Shown piece after piece: positions 28,536-35,838 of a stretch of DNA of 51,201 nucleotides. This stretch comes from a virus, in IMG/VR virus record IMGVR_UViG_3300025138_000060, positions 1 to 51,201 of that record; one strand, given 5' to 3'. Position numbers and translations under genes: made by a program. Every line of letters begins with the position of its first letter. Position 1 is the first letter of the stretch. Below the pieces are notes generated by a model. The model was given only the letters and a program-made list of their open reading frames with translations, had not been told where the DNA came from and did no database searches.

Positions 28536-30686
28536 ATGAAAATTCTTATTTTAGACTTAGAGACTACTGTCGAGCGTATCGAAGGTCGTATAGACAACTC
28601 GCCCAAAAACCCGCGCAATAAGTGTGTGTCTGGTTATTGGGGGTGGTTAGGCACAGAGACTGTAGATTACGTAAAGAAGGCAGTCTGGTATCACAAAGAT
28701 TATGATGGCTGTGATCCAACAGATGAACTGAAAGCAGACTTATTGGCTGCTGATATGTTGGTTTGCTACAACACAAAGTTTGATGCTGAGTGGCTGCTTG
28801 AAATGGGGTTCAGACTACCGCCCTTGGTCTATGACTGTATGATCATCGAGTACTTACTTGCCAAAGGCCAACGCAGACCTCTGTCACTGAAAGCCAGTGC
28901 CATCAGACGTAAGGTAAACAGTCTTAAAAAATCTGAATTAGTAGATGAAATGTTTAAGTCCGGTACTTGTTTTTCAGAGATGCCGTTAGACGTTGTTAAC
29001 GAGTATGCGGAAGCAGACGTAAAGGCTTGTGGCGAGTTGTATATTGCCCAGCTAGAGATCTTAGATCGTGAACATAATCAATCTTTAAAAAAAGTCATAC
29101 CCTTTATGAATGAGATGCTTTTGTTTCTGTGTGAAATAGAAATGAATGGTGTGAAAGTCGATCTAGAAGCCTTGGAAGAGGTTGAGCGAGAGTTCGAAGC
29201 TGAGAAGGTGATAATAGAAACTAGGCTAAATGAGTTAGTTGAACTGGTTATGGGCGATACCCCTATTAACCTAAATAGTGGGGCGGATCTGTCCTCTGTC
29301 GTGTACTCTCGTAGGGTAATTGACCGACATATTCATCAACAGACCTTTAACATTGGCACGAATGAAGCAGGGAAGTCTCTCAGGCCACCTTACATGAGCA
29401 ACAATCAATTTGTTGAGGCTGTTCGAGCTACCACTAACATAGTCCACAAGACGCAAGCTACCGTGTGCCCTGACTGCAATGGCATTGGCTCGATACAAAA
29501 GTTCAAAGTAAAAACTAAAATTAAATTGGGTAAGAAGTATCGGGTACAAGGCGAAGCATATAAGAACCGAACTAAATGTAAAACTTGCGAAGGCGTAGGT
29601 GCTATTTACGTAAGCACTGGGGTTACTGCGGGTCTCAAAATGTCCCCAAGCTCACCATATGACGCTAGTATTAATGGCTTTAAGACCGATAAAGAAACTA
29701 TCAAAGCATTAATTACGCAAGCACACAAAAAGCAGAATGACACAGCGGTGGAGTTCCTGACTAAGATTAGTAGGCTTAATGCTCTGTCTACTTACTTAGA
29801 TAGTTTTGTTGCAGGTATCCAAAGAGGCACACGCAACAGTGGATTTCTTCACGCTAATTTTAATCAGTGTGTCGCGGCTACGGGACGATTGTCGAGTGGC
29901 GGTGGTATGTCCATCAACTTACAGAACCAGCCTAAGCGAGGATTTCCGGTACGCAAATGCTTTGTCAGTCGATTTAAAAACGGGAAAATAATTGAAAGTG
30001 ATTATGTCGGACTCGAATTTAGGACGGCAACGGAACTGTCTAGGGATTCACAAGGACTAGCTGACATATTAGAAGGTAAAGACATACACAGACAGACGGC
30101 TAGCATCTGCTTACAGAAACCCGCTGACGCAGTAAGTAAGGATGAAAGACAAGGCCATAAGTGGGCGAGTTTCCAGCCTCTTTTTGGGGGTACTGGGGCA
30201 GGGCAGCCGCCTCATATAAAGTCATACTTTGAAAAGTTCTATTCAATTTATCCGGGCATACACTCTTGGCATCAGTCATTAATGACGGGCACTTTGAAGA
30301 ATGGCACAGTCGAAACGCCGTCTGGTAGAATGTACTTTTGGCCCAACGTAACTAGAACAAAAAACGGGCGGGTCACAAGTGCTACTCAGATACTAAACTA
30401 CCCCGTCCAAGGCTTCAGTGCTGACCTTGTGCAGCTTGCTTGCATCAGGGCACATAATTTATTTAAACAAGAAAATCTACAGTCAAAACTGATACTTACA
30501 GTCCATGACAGTATTTGCGTAGATGCCCATCCAGATGAAGTTGAGCAAGTAAAAAACATACTGACTATTGCTATGACGGGCGTTGGAGATGAAGCAGAAA
30601 AACGCTTTGGATACAAAACAGTAGTGCCTTTAGACATAGAAATTTCGGGTGGAAAAAACTGGTTAGATCAAGAAGAATACGCTTGA
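28536..30686 (+). CDS. DNA polymerase family A with DnaJ-like zinc insertion
   Basis: A 716-residue replicative polymerase. Residues 1-170 form a 3'-5' exonuclease (DLET with D7/E9, NTKFDAE with D83, YAEADVKA with D161). At 311-351 lies an insertion with CPDCNGIGS and CKTCEGVGA, the CxxCxGxG motif of the DnaJ central domain. The polymerase domain has motif A SDYVGLEFR (D489), motif B with R538, K542, F546 and F550, and motif C VHDS (D658). The residue equivalent to E. coli Phe762 is Phe. A DnaJ-like insertion is a known hallmark of HMO-2011-type phages. I start at ATG 28536 (GAGGTTTAAT). Confidence 0.93.
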   Translation: MKILILDLETTVERIEGRIDNSPKNPRNKCVSGYWGWLGTETVDYVKKAVWYHKDYDGCDPTDELKADLLAADMLVCYNTKFDAEWLLEMGFRLPPLVYDCMIIEYLLAKGQRRPLSLKASAIRRKVNSLKKSELVDEMFKSGTCFSEMPLDVVNEYAEADVKACGELYIAQLEILDREHNQSLKKVIPFMNEMLLFLCEIEMNGVKVDLEALEEVEREFEAEKVIIETRLNELVELVMGDTPINLNSGADLSSVVYSRRVIDRHIHQQTFNIGTNEAGKSLRPPYMSNNQFVEAVRATTNIVHKTQATVCPDCNGIGSIQKFKVKTKIKLGKKYRVQGEAYKNRTKCKTCEGVGAIYVSTGVTAGLKMSPSSPYDASINGFKTDKETIKALITQAHKKQNDTAVEFLTKISRLNALSTYLDSFVAGIQRGTRNSGFLHANFNQCVAATGRLSSGGGMSINLQNQPKRGFPVRKCFVSRFKNGKIIESDYVGLEFRTATELSRDSQGLADILEGKDIHRQTASICLQKPADAVSKDERQGHKWASFQPLFGGTGAGQPPHIKSYFEKFYSIYPGIHSWHQSLMTGTLKNGTVETPSGRMYFWPNVTRTKNGRVTSATQILNYPVQGFSADLVQLACIRAHNLFKQENLQSKLILTVHDSICVDAHPDEVEQVKNILTIAMTGVGDEAEKRFGYKTVVPLDIEISGGKNWLDQEEYA

Positions 30687-30711
30687 TTACGCCACCTAGT
30701 TAGCGTATAAT
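30683..30711 (+). promoter_or_regulatory. Sigma-70 promoter of recombination/nucleotide genes
   Basis: TTGATT, 17 bases, perfect TATAAT, 27 bases before the start at 30739 which has TTAAGGATT. It overlaps the end of the polymerase gene. Confidence 0.75.
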
Positions 30712-30738
30712 GAAAGTTCCCAATTAAGGATTTAATTA

Positions 30739-31560
30739 ATGTCAGAACTAATACTCCAAGAAAATGGTTTATCGATAGATGAAATTAGTGCCCAGTTAGG
30801 CGCTGCCTCGACTCAAACTGGGCCAAGCATACCAAGCCTAGCTATGAATTATGATGGTGAGAATGGCCCAATGGGTGCGTTCTATCTCAAGACAGGTCAA
30901 GATCAAGCTTACGCAACTGAAGGCGTAAAGTTTAGAGCGTTTAGTAACCATATCCAATATCAACATTGGGGAGATGATAATTCTTTAATTAACAAATCTC
31001 TTATGATTAAAAATGCGAGGGAAGAAGCAAGAGATCAACTAGGCGGCGTTAATTGTGGAATGCCTTCCTATGATGACCTGATGCAACTCGATATTGAGCA
31101 AAGAAAAAAATATCAGGGTATTGATAGATATAGAGTAGTACGAGGCTTAGTCTCCTATGTTGGGAAGACTTCGGATGGTCGTGAAGTTACGATAGAAAAC
31201 CAGCCGTGTATTCTGTCTGTAAAACGTAAAAACTACGGCCCGTTTTGGCATGACGTTATAAAAAAACTTCCTCAAGGAATGAACCTGTGGGACTTTGAAA
31301 GCATACTTTCGAAAGAGACCCAAACTAATTCTCATGGCAAAAAGTATTATGTTATGCACTTTGCTCCACAGTTCGGTAGCCCCATCCCAATGGATCAGCT
31401 TACCTACGACAGTCTTGCTCACGTAACTAACTTAATCACCGCAGAGAACAAGCGGATCGATGAGATGTATAAAGCAGTTTCGATGGATATTGCAGACGCC
31501 TCTGCCTCAGAGCGCATTGCAGATAAAGTTCAAGCTAGCTTGGATGCAGACGTAGCATAA
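30739..31560 (+). CDS. Putative ssDNA-binding or recombination accessory protein
   Basis: A 273-residue protein between polymerase and a RecE-like exonuclease. The middle (VVRGLVSYVGKTSDGREVTI, CILSVKRKNYGPFWHDVIKK) has a beta-rich look, and its C-terminal tail is acidic (ADKVQASLDADVA), as in single-strand DNA-binding proteins. It has its own promoter, so it should be abundant. The role is inferred from context; no family motif is certain. Confidence 0.6.
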   Translation: MSELILQENGLSIDEISAQLGAASTQTGPSIPSLAMNYDGENGPMGAFYLKTGQDQAYATEGVKFRAFSNHIQYQHWGDDNSLINKSLMIKNAREEARDQLGGVNCGMPSYDDLMQLDIEQRKKYQGIDRYRVVRGLVSYVGKTSDGREVTIENQPCILSVKRKNYGPFWHDVIKKLPQGMNLWDFESILSKETQTNSHGKKYYVMHFAPQFGSPIPMDQLTYDSLAHVTNLITAENKRIDEMYKAVSMDIADASASERIADKVQASLDADVA

Positions 31561-32330
31561 TGGGTATTATTATAGATATGAGCAATGAGGCGTACCACAA
31601 ACAAAGTGGTATTTCCTCTACCGCAGTAAAGTCTGTCTATAAGAAAAGTCTTGCTCACTGGAAGGGCGAGAAACGTGTACAGACAGCAGCTTTTTCAATG
31701 GGGTCTGCTGTTCATGCATTACTTTTGGAAGAAAGTAAGGAATTAGTAATTAAAGGGCCAAAGACTAGGCGTTCTAAAACTTTTACCGAGATGGAAGAAA
31801 AGTTAGAGCCTGATCAAGTGATACTCACAGAAGTTGAATACAACGTAGCTAATAAGATAGCGCGAGAAACCTTAAATAATAAAAACTGCGAAGCTTATTT
31901 ACGTCATAAAGATAGGCAAAATGAGGTTAGTATATTTGCAGAGTGTGAACGGACGGGATTGGTCATAAAAACCAGACCGGACTTGTTTATACCCTCTGAG
32001 GGCACTGTTTTTGACGTAAAAACTACTCAAGATGCAAGTCCAATTGGGTTCGCAAAAGAGTGCTGGAAGTACAATTACGATTTGCAAGCTGCGTTCTACA
32101 TTTACACCTGCAAAATGGCTGGACTTTTAGTCGATAGTTTTAAATTTATTTCAGTTGAAAAGGCAAGTCCGTATGCCTCTCATATTCACGTAGTTAGTCC
32201 AGAATTATTGGATAATGCTACGGAACGAATGCACAATACTTTAGCTATTATTGCTGAAGCTACTGAGAAAGAAGAATTTGGCACTGGGTGGGGTGAATAT
32301 AGCATCCTTGAACTCCCCAAGTGGCTATAA
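31560..32330 (+). CDS. RecE-like PD-(D/E)XK exonuclease
   Basis: A 256-residue nuclease. The N-terminal MSNEAYHKQSGISSTAVKSV is the typical opening of the exodeoxyribonuclease VIII/PDDEXK group. GSAVHALLLE (H52) and KTRPDLFI (D141) follow, and FDVKTTQDAS carries D152 and K154. This family chews 5' ends of double-stranded DNA to make 3' tails for recombination. Start overlaps the previous stop by one base (TAATG), linking it to the putative ssDNA-binding protein. Confidence 0.85.
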   Translation: MGIIIDMSNEAYHKQSGISSTAVKSVYKKSLAHWKGEKRVQTAAFSMGSAVHALLLEESKELVIKGPKTRRSKTFTEMEEKLEPDQVILTEVEYNVANKIARETLNNKNCEAYLRHKDRQNEVSIFAECERTGLVIKTRPDLFIPSEGTVFDVKTTQDASPIGFAKECWKYNYDLQAAFYIYTCKMAGLLVDSFKFISVEKASPYASHIHVVSPELLDNATERMHNTLAIIAEATEKEEFGTGWGEYSILELPKWL

Positions 32331-32689
32331 CTACAGCCAGTGCCAAACAGAAGGGCCGAAAGCATCAGCAGTGGGTTAGGGACATTATATTAAGTCTTTA
32401 TCCCCAGCAACTCCTTCCCGATGATGTTAAGTCCACTTCTTCCGGCGCTGGCGGCGAGGACGTTCAGCTAAGTCCCGCTGCCAGACGCCTATTTCCTTAT
32501 TCTATTGAGTGCAAAGCTTACAAGTCTTTCGCATTTTACAAAATTATGGATCAGGCCGCTGCCAATGCTCCAAAGGGTGCAGAGCCACTAGCTATTATTA
32601 AAGGGGATCGCAAAAAGCCCTTAGCAGTGGTCGATGCAGAGCATTTTTTTAAGTTAACTAAAGAGGTGACTAATGAGCATTCCAACTAA
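32321..32689 (+). CDS. PD-(D/E)XK-type resolvase-like endonuclease
   Basis: A 122-residue protein started at GTG 32321, which overlaps the exonuclease end by ten bases. GRKHQQWVRDIIL, then SSGAGGEDVQLSP and SIECKAYKS form the E...GxxxED...ECK pattern of Holliday-junction-type nucleases; the ECK is the ExK of the fold. It would process recombination or packaging intermediates. The start codon is unusual but no ATG precedes the motifs. Confidence 0.72.
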   Translation: MAITTASAKQKGRKHQQWVRDIILSLYPQQLLPDDVKSTSSGAGGEDVQLSPAARRLFPYSIECKAYKSFAFYKIMDQAAANAPKGAEPLAIIKGDRKKPLAVVDAEHFFKLTKEVTNEHSN

Positions 32690-33017
32690 TTCTATTCGTT
32701 TAGATATATTTATTGATCCGCCCACTGGTGATTTACAGATTGATGTTATTGATAATTTAACCGCAGACCTCGGCTCGAAGCAGGTAAGTTACTATTCAGA
32801 CGTAGTAAGTGGGTTAATAGCTAAGTTACATTCTGAAATAGGAAGTTTTCAAGAACACGGGTCATTGTTACGAGAACTGTCTGATCTTTATGATCACATT
32901 GATAATTTAGAAGACGATCTTGGTGTTGAGTTTGAGCCAGATGAAGAGCTTTTAGAGGCAATTAAAGAAAAACAAAAAGACGGCAATGTCGTCAAATTTA
33001 AGAAAAAGTTACACTGA
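32673..33017 (+). CDS. Unknown protein (114 aa)
   Basis: A 114-residue acidic protein. The N-terminal part looks like a small beta sheet (IRLDIFIDPPTGDLQIDVID) and the rest is helical with many Asp/Glu (LYDHIDNLEDDLGVEFEPDE). It overlaps both neighbours. Found between nuclease and DUF3310 genes; unknown. Confidence 0.65.
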   Translation: MSIPTNSIRLDIFIDPPTGDLQIDVIDNLTADLGSKQVSYYSDVVSGLIAKLHSEIGSFQEHGSLLRELSDLYDHIDNLEDDLGVEFEPDEELLEAIKEKQKDGNVVKFKKKLH

Positions 33018-33319
33018 TGGCTAAGTGGGGCGCAATCCCGCCAGTGGAACCGTGGACTAATCATTTAACTATGAAGACGCCACACAAACCCGCTCCTGAC
33101 GTTGTGAACAGTCCACCTCATTATAACGAAGGCACGATTGAATGCATAGACGCAATGAAGGCTATGGCAGACGGCGTACTGAATGTCTCTGCACATGAAG
33201 CTTACTGTTGGCAGAATGCTTTCAAATACCTTTGGCGGTGGCCTTACAAGGCTGGCGTTGAGGATCTGAAGAAATGCCGTTGGTACTTAGATCGTTTAAT
33301 TGAGGAGTTAGAAGAATGA
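33017..33319 (+). CDS. DUF3310 protein
   Basis: A 100-residue protein with the DUF3310 pattern: VVNSPPHYNEGTIECIDAMK, then FKYLWRWPYKAGVEDLKKC and WYLDRLIEEL. DUF3310 is widespread on phages, often beside nucleotide-metabolism genes as here; its biochemical activity is uncertain. Coupled by TGATG to the gene before and ATGA-like overlap to the next. Confidence 0.85.
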   Translation: MAKWGAIPPVEPWTNHLTMKTPHKPAPDVVNSPPHYNEGTIECIDAMKAMADGVLNVSAHEAYCWQNAFKYLWRWPYKAGVEDLKKCRWYLDRLIEELEE

Positions 33320-33795
33320 AATCACCATCTAAAATCGGTTGCTCCAGAGATGAACAATTATTGTATGCTATGGCTGAAGCGGGTTCAGAATTTCCTACTC
33401 AGGATTATTCTTCTACCCCGCTGGAAATGGTCACAGAGTTTGCAGAATGTATGGGGCAACCGCTTAATGTTCCTTGGTGTGAAGACAAGCCTCTCGAAGA
33501 ATTAAGATGGGACATGATCAGCGAAGAATACGAAGAAGCTTTTGATGAGAGTTGCTACAAAAAAAACCCTGAAAATATGCTTAAAGAACTTGCTGATATG
33601 TCAATTAATATTAATGGCTACTGCGCCACTTACGGTTGGAACTTAGACGAAGCCATCCGCCGTGTTCATCTCTCAAACATGAGCAAATTGGGCCAAGACG
33701 GCAAGCCCGTAAAAGACTCCAGAGGCAAAGTGCTGAAGGGGCCAAACTACAAACCAGCAATACTCACAGATTTAGTGGAGACCAATAATGAGTAA
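33316..33795 (+). CDS. MazG-like nucleotide pyrophosphohydrolase
   Basis: A 159-residue all-alpha NTP-PPase superfamily member. The metal-binding pattern is EEYEEAFDE in one helix and KELADMSININ in a second, followed by GWNLDEAIRRVHLSNMSKLG and GPNYKP, typical of phage MazG-like proteins. It hydrolyses nucleoside triphosphates or related molecules and may lower (p)ppGpp or damaged nucleotides; the exact substrate cannot be read. It overlaps the reductase start by eight bases. Confidence 0.78.
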   Translation: MKSPSKIGCSRDEQLLYAMAEAGSEFPTQDYSSTPLEMVTEFAECMGQPLNVPWCEDKPLEELRWDMISEEYEEAFDESCYKKNPENMLKELADMSININGYCATYGWNLDEAIRRVHLSNMSKLGQDGKPVKDSRGKVLKGPNYKPAILTDLVETNNE

Positions 33796-35692
33796 TTATT
33801 TACCTACAGACTATCAGACGTTTATCGCCACCAGCCGTTATGCACGTTGGCTTGATCAGGAAGGCCGCCGTGAAACGTGGTCCGAAACTGTCTCTCGCTA
33901 TATGAAAAATATAGTTATGCCCATTACTGGAGATGATAGTTATATAAAGAATATCGAACAAGCTATCTTAGGCTTAGAAGTAATGCCTTCGATGCGCTCC
34001 TTGATGACGGCGGGGCCAGCCGCTGCACGGGACAATACTTGTATGTATAATTGCTCTTACTTACCTGTAGATGATCCTAAGTCATTTGACGAAGCTATGT
34101 TCATTCTTCTCTGTGGAACGGGTGTGGGCTTCAGTGTTGAGCGCCAGTTCATCAGTAATCTTCCAGATGTGCCAAAGCTCTTTGAGAGCGACACAATCGT
34201 TATGGTTAGGGATAGTAAGGAAGGGTGGGCTAAAGCGTTTAGACAAGTTCTTGCTCTCCTTTGGGCTGGTGAAATTCCTAAATGGAATATAAGTAAGGTG
34301 AGACCAGCGGGTGCGAGGCTTAAAACCTTTGGGGGAAGGGCATCCGGCCCCGCTCCGCTGGTCGATCTGTTTAATTTTGCAGTTAGCACTTTCAAGGCTG
34401 CACAGGGCCGAAAACTGTCGAGCATCGAGTGCCACGATCTAATGTGTAAGATTGGTGAGGTAGTCGTAGTAGGTGGCGTAAGACGATCTGCTATGATTAG
34501 TTTATCAAATCTATCAGACGATCAAATGCGTCATGCTAAAAGTGGTAAGTATTTTGAAACTAATCCCCACCGCAACTTAGCAAACAACTCTGTAGCATAT
34601 TCACAAAAGCCAGACAGCATGAGCTTTATGCGCGAGTGGATGGCTTTAGTTGAAAGCGGATCTGGTGAGCGGGGTATCTTTAATCGTCAGGCGGCAAAAA
34701 CACAGGCTGCTAAGAATGGTAGGCGTGAGGCTAACTACGAATTTGGGACCAATCCTTGTTCTGAGATAATTTTAAGGCCAAACCAATTTTGTAATCTTAC
34801 TGAAGTAGTTGTAAGGGCCACAGACACAGTCGAAGATTTAGCTCGTAAAGTCCGTATCGCTACAATCTTGGGTACTATACAAAGTACTTACATAAAGTTC
34901 CCTTACCTACGTAAGACTTGGGAGACTAATACCGCAGAAGAGCGTTTGTTAGGGGTATCTCTAACAGGAATAATGGACAATCCATTAATGACTACTGCTA
35001 ATGCGGCTTTGCAAAAAACTTTGGGGCATTTAAAAGATGTTGCTATTAACACTAATATTGAGTGGGCTGAACGCCTTGGCATCCCTCAGTCTACTGCTAT
35101 TACGTGCGTTAAACCTTCCGGTACGGTATCACAACTGGTTGATAGCGCCTCTGGTATTCATGCTCGTCACTCACCCTATTATATTCGTACTGTTCGTGGT
35201 GATACTAAAGACCCACTAACTCAGTTTATGATAGACCAAGGCATTCCTAGTGAACCAGAAGCATTTAAACCTGATCAAACGACAGTATTTAGCTTTCCCA
35301 TGAAAGCTCCTAACGCTGCTGTATGCACTAAGGATATGACGGCTCTTAAACAGCTTGAGATGTGGCTATTGTACCAAAGACATTGGGCAGAACATAAACC
35401 AAGTGTCACTATTAACGTAAAGAAAGACGAATGGTTTGAAGTAGGTGGGTATGTGTATGAAAACTTTGACGAAATGTCGGGCGTTTCATTCCTACCATAT
35501 GACGATCACATTTATCAGCAAGCACCTTATCAAGAGTGTGATAAAACAACATATAACGAGTTGTTAAAAAAAATGCCGTCTAAGATAGATTGGTCTGCAT
35601 TGTCAGACTATGAACTCGAAGACACTACAGTATCTATGCAAACACTTGCGTGTTCTGGAGACAGTTGTGAGCTAGTAGATATATCTGCGTAA
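33788..35692 (+). CDS. nrdJ: Class II ribonucleotide reductase (B12-dependent)
   Basis: A 634-residue monomeric adenosylcobalamin-dependent reductase. The active-site triad is in TNPCSEI (N322, C324, E326) and is followed by FCNLTEV (C335). C89 in YNCSYLP is the other redox cysteine. The C-terminal ACSGDSCEL holds a CxxxxC pair (C622, C627) for re-reduction. CGTGVGFS and CVKPSGTVSQL are also standard. It makes deoxynucleotides for replication; needs cobalamin from the host. It ends the rightward operon. Confidence 0.94.
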   Translation: MSNYLPTDYQTFIATSRYARWLDQEGRRETWSETVSRYMKNIVMPITGDDSYIKNIEQAILGLEVMPSMRSLMTAGPAAARDNTCMYNCSYLPVDDPKSFDEAMFILLCGTGVGFSVERQFISNLPDVPKLFESDTIVMVRDSKEGWAKAFRQVLALLWAGEIPKWNISKVRPAGARLKTFGGRASGPAPLVDLFNFAVSTFKAAQGRKLSSIECHDLMCKIGEVVVVGGVRRSAMISLSNLSDDQMRHAKSGKYFETNPHRNLANNSVAYSQKPDSMSFMREWMALVESGSGERGIFNRQAAKTQAAKNGRREANYEFGTNPCSEIILRPNQFCNLTEVVVRATDTVEDLARKVRIATILGTIQSTYIKFPYLRKTWETNTAEERLLGVSLTGIMDNPLMTTANAALQKTLGHLKDVAINTNIEWAERLGIPQSTAITCVKPSGTVSQLVDSASGIHARHSPYYIRTVRGDTKDPLTQFMIDQGIPSEPEAFKPDQTTVFSFPMKAPNAAVCTKDMTALKQLEMWLLYQRHWAEHKPSVTINVKKDEWFEVGGYVYENFDEMSGVSFLPYDDHIYQQAPYQECDKTTYNELLKKMPSKIDWSALSDYELEDTTVSMQTLACSGDSCELVDISA

Positions 35693-35727
35693 CTAGTTAT
35701 TTTTACATAAAAAAACCTACAGATCGC

Positions 35728-35756
35728 TTGACCTCTAGGCTCGTTTATTGTAAAAT
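35728..35756 (+). promoter_or_regulatory. Rightward promoter before convergent terminator
   Basis: TTGACC, 17 bases, TAAAAT, 36 bases after the reductase gene. The only thing downstream before the hairpin terminator is about 75 bases, so it should drive a small RNA. Confidence 0.65.
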
Positions 35757-35762
35757 GTTACC

Positions 35763-35838
35763 AGAATAAGGTTAATGATTGGTCACCTTGTTCGTTGGTT
35801 GGAAACCCCTTGCTTTGGTTGGCGAGGGGTTTCTTTTT
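35763..35838 (+). ncRNA. Candidate small RNA (about 76 nt)
   Basis: Begins about seven bases after the -10 and ends in the T-run of the GAAACCCC/GGGGTTTC hairpin. It contains AAGG and ATG at 35775, opening MIGHLVRWLETPCFGW, so a very short peptide is possible but would run through the terminator. Its 3' end overlaps the stop of the opposing gene. Confidence 0.5.
35802..35838 (+). terminator. Terminator between convergent operons
   Basis: Perfect 8-bp stem GAAACCCC/GGGGTTTC with a 16-base loop, followed by TTTTT. The T-run overlaps the stop codon (35837) of the leftward gene. Confidence 0.8.
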
